Assembly: GCA_002309875.1 (NCBI GenBank)
Contig: DBYM01000035.1
Span: forward strand, 29,075-34,464
DNA length: 5,390 nt
DNA from: Cyanobacteria bacterium UBA1186
GTDB lineage: Bacteria; Cyanobacteriota; Vampirovibrionia; Gastranaerophilales; Gastranaerophilaceae
Direction: 5' to 3'
The notes beneath the pieces are model-generated. The model did no database searches and was not told where the DNA came from. It worked only from the letters and a program-made list of their open reading frames with translations. Below, in pieces: positions 1-4,774 of the stretch. Both the position numbers and the translations under genes were made by a program. The number at the start of each line of letters is the position of its first letter. The first letter of the stretch is position 1.

Positions 1-1
1 G

Positions 2-946
2 GAATACGATTTTAAAGAACTAGCAAAGAATTATCCGAGGGGTGAAAAGTTTTTGTATTCGGTTTTTTCGAGATTTTCAACTGCGGATACGGTAAATACA
101 TTTGAGGAATTAGGGATAAGTACATATATTCAGGAAGACGGAAGAATTTTCCCGAAATCGGACAGTGCAAAAGATGTCAGGGAAAGGTTGATACGCAATA
201 TAAAACTTCTTGGCGGTAAATTTGTAAATGAAGAGGTAAAAGACGTAAAGCCTTTCTTGGATAACAATTTGGCGGTTGTTATTGCGACGGGAGGACATTC
301 AGGATACGAACTGCTTAAACCTTACGGGATAAAAATTATTGAGCCGAAACCTTCTTTGGTAGGGTTAAAGACGAAAGAAGATTTTAAAATGTTGGCGGGA
401 ACTTCGGTTGGCGAAGTTGAAATAGATGGTATTAACGGCGATATTTTATTCACACATTTCGGAGTTTCAGGCCCGCTAATTTACAAAATATCCTCGCTCA
501 GGGCATTTGATAATGTACCTTATGAATTGAACATTAATTTGTGCCCTGTTCTGAATGATTTTCAAAAGGTGCTGAATGAGAATCCGAAGAAGGAAATCAA
601 GAATGTTATCGGCGAATTTTTGCCGCAAAAACTTGCCGGATATATTCTCGGAGAGACTGATGAACGCGTAAGAGCGTGTGATATTGACGGCAAAACAAGG
701 GACAGCATTCTTGATAAAATAAATAATTTCAGAATAATGGTAATCGGGACAAACAAAGGCGACGAGGTTGTTACCGCAGGCGGAGTTGATTTGGACGAAA
801 TTGATTCAAGGACAATGGGGGTAAAGAAGGTGCCAAACCTTTATTGTATCGGTGAAGTTCTCAATATTGACGGATTTTGCGGCGGGTTTAATCTTCAGAA
901 TGCCTGGTCCACCGCATATGTATGTGCAGAAGGCATTACTTTGTAA
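2..946 (+). CDS. YhiN/HI0933-family FAD-dependent oxidoreductase, 5'-truncated by window edge
   Basis: This is the C-terminal part of a flavoprotein of the HI0933/YhiN family, often named aminoacetone oxidase family FAD-binding enzyme. Its physiological substrate is not well defined. The frame is open to the first base, and family-typical residues (PRGEKFLYSVFSRF) precede the first TTG at 53, so the true start and the Rossmann GxGxxG motif lie before the window. Visible landmarks are an ATGG dinucleotide-binding turn (284-295), FTHFGVSGP (449-475), and the C-terminal signature VTAGGV...GEVLNIDGFCGGFNLQ ending at 898, which closes the FAD site in this family. After ATGG the protein runs straight into HSGYELL, and the usual loop containing a TGSTGDG-like motif appears absent. 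Six of its twelve arginines use AGG. Its 3' end overlaps the converging gene by 11 bases. The family call is firm; the substrate is unknown. Confidence 0.93.
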   Translation, partial: EYDFKELAKNYPRGEKFLYSVFSRFSTADTVNTFEELGISTYIQEDGRIFPKSDSAKDVRERLIRNIKLLGGKFVNEEVKDVKPFLDNNLAVVIATGGHSGYELLKPYGIKIIEPKPSLVGLKTKEDFKMLAGTSVGEVEIDGINGDILFTHFGVSGPLIYKISSLRAFDNVPYELNINLCPVLNDFQKVLNENPKKEIKNVIGEFLPQKLAGYILGETDERVRACDIDGKTRDSILDKINNFRIMVIGTNKGDEVVTAGGVDLDEIDSRTMGVKKVPNLYCIGEVLNIDGFCGGFNLQNAWSTAYVCAEGITL

Positions 947-1562
947 GCAGGACAAACCAGGGTGAGGTCTTAGTATTGTCGCCAAATCTTGAGAACTGAA
1001 TCATTCCGTCTTTTGTAACATTAATTGCATTGTTGATTATGTACGGTGTGAACTTTGCATTGTTAGTCGTAAAGGAATAATTGCTGAAATTTCTGTCAGT
1101 GTCGTTGATTAAAAGAATTCTCGGACTGTCTGACTTATCAAATCTGTATGAATTTGTTTTGTCAGAAAAGTCGCTTATTTTGACAACTTTAAAGTTCCTG
1201 AACAAACTCTGCACTTCGTCAGGGAAAAGTTCTCTTTTTGAAACCTGATTTTCTTTCGGCTCAAATTCGTAGAATTTTAAAAACTCAGGAGAATACCCGA
1301 TTAAACGTCCTTTATTTATGAACAAATAACTGCAGTCTGTATTAAAAAAGATGTTTTTGTCATTTGAATAAAATTCCGAGCCTGTTCTGAGGAAGGTTTC
1401 CGGCGAATCTTTCCTGCATTTTGTAATCCAATTAATTCCTTTATCCGTGCAAATTTTGTCGCCTTCTTTTATGTCAGGATAAGGCATTTGTTTTATTTCA
1501 CCCGCAAAAACCGATGCACAGAGGAAACAACACACTAAAATTGTATAATACTTAAGTTTCAT
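936..1562 (-). CDS. Small secreted protein of unknown function
   Basis: I do not recognise a family for this 208-residue protein. Residues 1-20 form a classical Sec signal peptide: a basic start (MKLKYY), a hydrophobic core (ILVCCFLCASV), and a VFA|GE site that suggests cleavage after Ala20. No convincing lipobox is present, because the cysteines at 11, 12 and 15 sit inside the hydrophobic core. The mature part is polar and aromatic-rich, has cysteines at 38, 49 and 77, and contains no further membrane segment, so it is probably exported and soluble. The start is the ATG at 1562, with AAGAG 8 bases upstream as a modest SD and a perfect TATAAT 24 bases upstream. The gene converges on the flavoprotein gene and shares its last 11 bases. 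It is judged real because of the signal peptide, promoter and full-length open frame. Confidence 0.8.
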   Translation of the reverse strand: MKLKYYTILVCCFLCASVFAGEIKQMPYPDIKEGDKICTDKGINWITKCRKDSPETFLRTGSEFYSNDKNIFFNTDCSYLFINKGRLIGYSPEFLKFYEFEPKENQVSKRELFPDEVQSLFRNFKVVKISDFSDKTNSYRFDKSDSPRILLINDTDRNFSNYSFTTNNAKFTPYIINNAINVTKDGMIQFSRFGDNTKTSPWFVLLTK

Positions 1563-1583
1563 AAATTTTTCTCTTTTTCAAGA

Positions 1584-1600
1584 GAATTATAACACAATTC
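1584..1600 (-). promoter_or_regulatory. Candidate promoter -10 with overlapping 5-bp inverted repeat
   Basis: On the minus strand a perfect TATAAT (1591-1586) lies 24 bases before the start codon of the secreted-protein gene, giving a leader of roughly 17 bases. No good -35 hexamer is found 16-18 bases further up. The -10 is enclosed in a perfect inverted repeat, GAATT-7-AATTC (1584-1588 and 1596-1600), which could be an operator. Arms this short in AT-rich DNA may also be chance. Confidence 0.4.
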
Positions 1601-1608
1601 AACTTATA

Positions 1609-1616
1609 AGAGGAGG
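1609..1616 (+). promoter_or_regulatory. Strong Shine-Dalgarno displaced from its start codon
   Basis: The sequence AGAGGAGG matches the anti-SD of 16S rRNA very well, yet the next usable ATG is at 1649, with 32 bases between. TTG at 1619 is too close and its frame stops at 1637, so it encodes only six codons. Either the SD acts at a distance after folding (TTATA at 1604-1608 can pair with TATAA at 1635-1639), or it is a ribosome standby site, a relic, or part of a leader element. Confidence 0.4.
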
Positions 1617-1648
1617 ATTTGAAGAAGATAATAATATAAACTTAAGAT

Positions 1649-2086
1649 ATGAGCCTGATTGAGAATTTAATTAATCAAATATCAATGCAGGGACTTGGGG
1701 GAATTACCAAGCCTCAGGGTTTTGACCTGAATGACACCACTTTTGAGAAGTTACTGATGCAGGAAATGAACAGGGGGATTGAAGGAGATATGAGCGGGAA
1801 GATACAGAATATCGGCAATATGGGTGCACCTGCAGGATTTGTTATTGAGCCTATTGATGCTCCTCAGAGTGTAGCGGAAATTAAACCGATTGATACATCA
1901 GACGTTCAGATTAAAGAAATTAACACAGATGACTATATCACCAATCAGATAAAACACCCGAATGAGAGTAATAAAGGATTTTTTGATTTTGCCCAAAAAC
2001 ATGCGGCAAATGCTTATAATGTTTTTGCGGGTAAATATGTTGCGGATTTAAAAGACTTTATCGGTGATGCCGTAGCCATGTTATAA
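1649..2086 (+). CDS. Hypothetical protein, 145 residues
   Basis: No family is recognised. The protein has no signal peptide and no transmembrane segment. Three parts can be seen. Residues 1-45 form a hydrophobic/amphipathic N-terminal region. Residues about 64-95 are a Pro- and acid-rich linker with an imperfect repeat (IEPID at 66, IKPID at 78, IKEIN at 88). Residues 108-145 form a probable C-terminal amphipathic helix rich in Phe, Ala and Asp. The ATG at 1649 is the only plausible start because the frame has a stop at 1637, but it lacks a well-placed SD. The strong AGGAGG lies 32 bases upstream. The gene is divergent from the secreted-protein gene and 92 bases before the Fe-S scaffold gene on the same strand, with no clear terminator between, so readthrough is possible. 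The segmented layout might suit an adaptor or a secretion/flagellar accessory protein, but nothing specific supports that. Confidence 0.72.
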   Translation: MSLIENLINQISMQGLGGITKPQGFDLNDTTFEKLLMQEMNRGIEGDMSGKIQNIGNMGAPAGFVIEPIDAPQSVAEIKPIDTSDVQIKEINTDDYITNQIKHPNESNKGFFDFAQKHAANAYNVFAGKYVADLKDFIGDAVAML

Positions 2087-2124
2087 CAGTGCTTTCGGAC
2101 ATGCCATTTGACTTATGTTTGTTA

Positions 2125-2130
2125 TATAAT
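2125..2130 (+). promoter_or_regulatory. Candidate -10 element upstream of the Fe-S scaffold gene
   Basis: A perfect TATAAT sits 48 bases before the scaffold ATG in the 92-base gap. A good-looking TTGACT (2108-2113) is only 11 bases upstream of it, too close to serve as its -35, and nothing else at 16-18 bases matches well. It could be an activator-dependent promoter, or the hexamer could be chance in AT-rich DNA. A run of eight T (2153-2160) follows, with only a weak AT hairpin before it, so no terminator is called here. Confidence 0.4.
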
Positions 2131-2178
2131 TTTCTTAATAAGAGAGATTATATTTTTTTTGATTAATAAGGAGGTCAA

Positions 2179-2880
2179 ATGGGTAAAATAGAAATCACAA
2201 AGGAAATCGAAGAAAAATGCTGCGTACATCGCGGTGTTAAAGGTTCTCCGGCTCCTATTCCTCAGGAAGGTGAATGGACAAAGTGTAAAGAAATCAAAGA
2301 TATTTCAGGTTTAACTCATGGCTGCGGCTGCTGTGCACCTCAGCAGGGTACCTGTAAATTAACTTTGAATGTTAAAGAAGGTATTATACAGGAAGCGCTT
2401 GTTGAAACAATAGGCTGCTCAGGTATGACACACTCTGCTGCAATGGCAGGTGAAATACTTCCGGGTAAAACAATTCTTGAAGCATTGAATACGGACCTCG
2501 TTTGCGATGCTATAAATGTTGCGATGAGAGAATTGTTCCTGCAGATTGTTTACGGCAGAACTCAGTCAGCATTCTCTGAAAACGGTTTGCCTGTTGGTGC
2601 AGGACTTGAAGATTTGGGTAAAGGCCTTTGCTCAATGTGCGGTACAATTCATTCTACCAAACAAAAAGGCGTTCGTTATCTTCAGTTAACAGAAGGTTAT
2701 ATTCTTAAACTCGGTCTCGATAAAAATGACGAAGTTATCGGGTATCAGTTTATTAATATGGGCAAATTTATGGACGCAATTAAAAAAGGTGTTGATCCGA
2801 AGGAAGCATTTGATAAGAATGTAGGTACTTACGGAAGATTTGCCGATGCGGTTAAATATATTGACCCGAGAGAAGAATAG
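2179..2880 (+). CDS. IscU/NifU-like iron-sulfur cluster scaffold protein (GGGtGRT partner)
   Basis: This 233-residue protein belongs to the IscU/NifU N-terminal-like scaffold group that is typically encoded beside GGGtGRT proteins. It is cytoplasmic, with no signal peptide. In IscU the three cluster-binding cysteines lie in ACGD, GCGS and a later CS motif. Here the equivalents by position appear to be Cys59 (GTCKLTL), Cys80 (IGCSGMTHSAAMAGE) and Cys151/Cys154 (LCSMCGTIHS). Extra cysteines occur at 14-15 (EKCCVHRG), 36, 49, 51-52 (HGCGCCAP) and 109, making 11 in all. A C-terminal extension of about 75 residues (from about 160) goes beyond the IscU fold. The ATG at 2179 has AAGGAGG four bases upstream, so the start is secure. 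The GGGtGRT gene begins 71 bases downstream. The family is confident; a role in assembling or storing Fe-S clusters is inferred from IscU homology. Confidence 0.93.
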   Translation: MGKIEITKEIEEKCCVHRGVKGSPAPIPQEGEWTKCKEIKDISGLTHGCGCCAPQQGTCKLTLNVKEGIIQEALVETIGCSGMTHSAAMAGEILPGKTILEALNTDLVCDAINVAMRELFLQIVYGRTQSAFSENGLPVGAGLEDLGKGLCSMCGTIHSTKQKGVRYLQLTEGYILKLGLDKNDEVIGYQFINMGKFMDAIKKGVDPKEAFDKNVGTYGRFADAVKYIDPREE

Positions 2881-2897
2881 AACGACAAATTTATATA

Positions 2898-2911
2898 GTG
2901 GAATTTTCCAC
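2898..2911 (+). promoter_or_regulatory. Inverted repeat and weak promoter-like site between scaffold and GGGtGRT genes
   Basis: GTGGAA-TT-TTCCAC is a perfect 6-bp inverted repeat in the 71-base gap. It could be an RNA hairpin (5-bp stem, 4-base loop) or an operator. Its right arm overlaps TTTCCA (2905-2910), a 4/6 match to a -35, spaced 18 bases from TAAAAT (2929-2934), a 5/6 match to a -10. It is not a terminator, because no T-run follows. The GGGtGRT gene may therefore have its own regulated promoter besides readthrough from the scaffold gene. Confidence 0.35.
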
Positions 2912-2951
2912 GCAACATAACAGTAGTATAAAATAATAAGGAAAATAAATT

Positions 2952-3953
2952 ATGACAGTAAAATTTGAAGGACAAGACAGACGTGAAGCGACTCTTGCAA
3001 AGGTTTTACCCGAATACGGTTTCAAATCACTTGAAGAAGCACGCGACTTATGTTTGTCAAAGGGCATTGATGTAGATGCCATTGTTAAAGGGATTCAGCC
3101 GATTGCTTTTGATAATGCTTCCTGGGCTTACACTCTCGGCTGTGCAATAGCCATTAAAAAAGGAATTAAAAATGCCGCTGATGCTGCTGAAGCAATAGGT
3201 TTAGGTTTACAGGCATTTGCAGTTCCCGGCTCTGTTGGTGACAGACGTCAGGTTGGTATCGGTCACGGCAACCTGGGCGCAATGCTTTTGAGAGAAGAAA
3301 CAAAATGCTTCTGCTTCCTTGCAGGCCACGAATCATTCGCTGCTGCAGAAGGTGCAATCGGTATTGCAAGAAATGCCAACAAAGTCAGAAAAGAACCTTT
3401 GAGAGTTATTTTGAACGGTCTTGGCAAAGATGCCGCTCACGTAATTGCACGTATTAACGGTTTTACTTCAGTAGAAACCGAATACGATTACAAAACAGGC
3501 GAACTGAAGATTGTTAAAGAAACTCCGTTCTCGGACGGCGAAAGAGCAAAAGTAAGATGCTACGGCGCTGATGACGTTAACGAAGGGGTTGCAATTATGA
3601 TTAAGGAAGGCGTTGATGTTTCAATTACAGGTAACTCAACTAATCCGACAAGATTCCAACACCCTGTTGCAGGTACTTATAAGAAATGGTGCTGGGAAAA
3701 CGGAAGAAAATATTTCTCTGTTGCTTCAGGCGGTGGTACAGGTCGTACGCTTCACCCGGATAACGTTGCTGCAGGCCCTGCTTCATACGGTATGACTGAT
3801 ACTATGGGCAGAATGCACGGCGATGCTCAGTTTGCAGGCTCATCATCAGTTCCTGCTCACGTAGAAATGATGGGTGTAATCGGTATGGGCAATAACCCGA
3901 TGGTAGGTGCAACTGTTGCAGTTGCCGTTGCGGTTGAAAAGGCAATGAACTAA
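2952..3953 (+). CDS. GGGtGRT family protein
   Basis: This 333-residue protein carries the family-defining motif GGGTGRT at residues 260-266, followed by LHPDN. The family (Pfam GGGtGRT) is named for its motif and has no established biochemical function that I know of. Other conserved-looking blocks are GIGHGNLGAMLL (102-113), KCFCFLAGHESFAAAEGA (118-135), GNSTNPTRFQHPVAGTY (227-243), a Gly/Ser/His region (281-305) and a C-terminal MGNNPMVGATVAVAVAVEKAMN. Cysteines are at 34, 64, 119, 121, 203 and 247. It has no signal peptide, so it is cytoplasmic. The ATG has AAGGA (2938-2942) nine bases upstream. Length and both ends look complete. Sixteen arginine codons use AGA, CGT or CGC only, a pattern of well-expressed genes. 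The scaffold gene upstream and a strong terminator downstream frame the two as one module, suggesting a role in Fe-S or metallocofactor metabolism by association. Confidence 0.95.
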   Translation: MTVKFEGQDRREATLAKVLPEYGFKSLEEARDLCLSKGIDVDAIVKGIQPIAFDNASWAYTLGCAIAIKKGIKNAADAAEAIGLGLQAFAVPGSVGDRRQVGIGHGNLGAMLLREETKCFCFLAGHESFAAAEGAIGIARNANKVRKEPLRVILNGLGKDAAHVIARINGFTSVETEYDYKTGELKIVKETPFSDGERAKVRCYGADDVNEGVAIMIKEGVDVSITGNSTNPTRFQHPVAGTYKKWCWENGRKYFSVASGGGTGRTLHPDNVAAGPASYGMTDTMGRMHGDAQFAGSSSVPAHVEMMGVIGMGNNPMVGATVAVAVAVEKAMN

Positions 3954-3979
3954 ATTCAGATTTCTATAATGGAAATTAT

Positions 3980-4016
3980 AAAAAGAACTGTTCGTTTTGG
4001 ACAGTTCTTTTTTTTT
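3980..4016 (+). terminator. Rho-independent terminator of the scaffold/GGGtGRT module
   Basis: A 14-bp stem (3980-3993 with 3999-4012, one G-U wobble) encloses the loop GTTTT, and the T-run continues to 4016. It starts 26 bases after the GGGtGRT stop codon. The A-run on the 5' side would give a shorter U-tract on the other strand, but no minus-strand gene ends nearby. Confidence 0.93.
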
Positions 4017-4092
4017 CAACCTGCTTTCGTGTAATATTTCGCATACCCGTTTGGTTAATGTAAAAAGAAATAAATATTTAATAATAAATTTG

Positions 4093-4100
4093 AAAGGAGG
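4093..4100 (+). promoter_or_regulatory. Shine-Dalgarno that sets the DUF378 start
   Basis: AAAGGAGG lies seven bases before the ATG at 4108. The open frame extends upstream to about 3997 through the preceding terminator, and this SD shows that the start is 4108. The AT-rich stretch 4017-4092 holds no convincing promoter. TTGGTT (4051-4056) and TTTAAT (4077-4082) are weak and spaced 20 bases apart. Confidence 0.85.
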
Positions 4101-4107
4101 TACGGTT

Positions 4108-4335
4108 ATGAAAATTATGCGAATGGCAGCATACACATTGGTAATGGTTGGTGCAATAGTCTGGGGTATTGTGGGATTTTTCAACTTCAATATTGTAGCC
4201 GCAATATTTGGTGATGCATCAATCCTCTCAAGAATAGTTTATTCGCTTGTGGGTATTTCGGCCGTATATCTGCTTGCGGCGGCTAATCAGGAAGAGTGCT
4301 TATGTGACTGCTCCGACACAACTGAACATTATTAA
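4108..4335 (+). CDS. DUF378 family small membrane protein (YuzA-like)
   Basis: This 75-residue protein has two hydrophobic helices, roughly residues 7-33 (AYTLVMVGAIVWGIVGFFNF region) and 39-59 (ILSRIVYSLVGISAVYLLAA). The pattern GAIVWGIVGFFNFNIVAAIFG followed by LSRIVYSLVGISAVYLL is the signature of DUF378, a family of short two-helix inner-membrane proteins of unknown function that includes Bacillus YuzA. Length matches the family. The tail NQEECLCDCSD contains a CxCxC motif at residues 64-68, which I do not recall as a general family feature. It could bind metal or form disulfides, depending on topology. The gene stands alone between two terminators, so it is probably monocistronic and independent of the GGGtGRT module. 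Confidence 0.9.
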   Translation: MKIMRMAAYTLVMVGAIVWGIVGFFNFNIVAAIFGDASILSRIVYSLVGISAVYLLAAANQEECLCDCSDTTEHY

Positions 4336-4340
4336 CGCAA

Positions 4341-4372
4341 AAAAATACCTCTTACTTTTAAGAGGTATTTTT
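4341..4372 (+). terminator. Bidirectional terminator between converging genes
   Basis: A perfect 13-bp stem (4341-4353 with 4360-4372) encloses the loop ACTTTT. The stem ends in A-runs on one side and T-runs on the other, so both strands yield a hairpin followed by U residues. It lies just after the DUF378 stop (+) and 10 bases beyond the stop of the minus-strand small-protein gene, serving both. Confidence 0.92.
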
Positions 4373-4381
4373 ATATCAAAA

Positions 4382-4723
4382 TTAATGTCTGGTACTTAAA
4401 TTATGGTTTTTGTAGAAATTTACTGCTATTGTATCCATAACGGATTTAGTCGGGTCTTCAAGTTCGTCAAGTGCAACCCAGGAAGTGTAAGCACCCGTAT
4501 TTACCAACAGGGTATCTCCTTTTTGTGCTATAACCAGAGGTCTTTTGTATGTTGCCGTAAGTTTTTCCAACTCAGCCTGATGCGGCTGCAGCATATTCTT
4601 TGTGGATCGGGTAATTCCTTCTTTAATTGTTACATTATTTTCAGATGCATTTTTTTGTTTGCGGAATGTTGCTCTGAATATATCTCTTAACAGTGTTCTT
4701 GCTTCTCCAATTGTTACTTTCAT
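4382..4723 (-). CDS. Hypothetical protein, 113 residues, downstream of M20 peptidase gene
   Basis: No family is recognised. The protein is soluble-looking, with no signal peptide or membrane helix and no cysteines. Its N-terminus (MKVTIGEARTLLRDIFRATFRKQKN) looks like a basic amphipathic helix. Residues about 46-57 (PHQAELEKLTAT) are probably helical too. The second half has beta-like stretches (RPLVIAQKGDTLLVN, TSWVALDEL) and a basic end. The ATG at 4723 has AGGAGG (4739-4734) ten bases upstream. A GTG immediately before it (4726) has seven-base spacing and would add one Met, so either may be used. It follows the M20 peptidase gene on the same strand by 51 bases without a terminator, so the two are probably co-transcribed. 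It ends at the shared bidirectional terminator. The good SD, operon position and terminator support it as a gene. Confidence 0.75.
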   Translation of the reverse strand: MKVTIGEARTLLRDIFRATFRKQKNASENNVTIKEGITRSTKNMLQPHQAELEKLTATYKRPLVIAQKGDTLLVNTGAYTSWVALDELEDPTKSVMDTIAVNFYKNHNLSTRH

Positions 4724-4774
4724 CACGTACTAGCCTCCTGCCTGTATAAAACCGGAAAAATAAAAAATTTGCTA

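Noticed and set aside
53..55. TTG as the start of the flavoprotein
   Set aside because: The frame is open upstream and encodes family-typical residues, so the gene begins before the window.
899..937. Inverted repeat AATGCCT / AGGCATT across the two convergent stop codons
   Set aside because: A seven-bp stem with a 25-base loop and no T-run on either strand is too weak for a terminator.
1619..1639. Six-codon leader peptide starting at TTG
   Set aside because: It is only two bases from the SD, uses a rare start, and has no attenuator-like codon content.
2108..2130. TTGACT plus TATAAT as a standard sigma-70 promoter
   Set aside because: The hexamers are only 11 bases apart, while a working pair needs about 16-18.
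2133..2160. Terminator before the Fe-S scaffold gene
   Set aside because: The T8 run is preceded only by a 4-5-bp AT hairpin.
3166..3369. Minus-strand open frame inside the GGGtGRT gene
   Set aside because: It is a shadow of the conserved gene, with a Gln/Leu/Arg-rich translation and no SD.
3997..4107. N-terminal extension of the DUF378 protein
   Set aside because: It would start inside the preceding terminator; the ATG at 4108 has an ideal SD and the family length.
4403..4690. Plus-strand open frame opposite the small minus-strand gene
   Set aside because: It has no good SD, a low-complexity Cys/Phe-rich translation, and is antisense to the better-supported gene.
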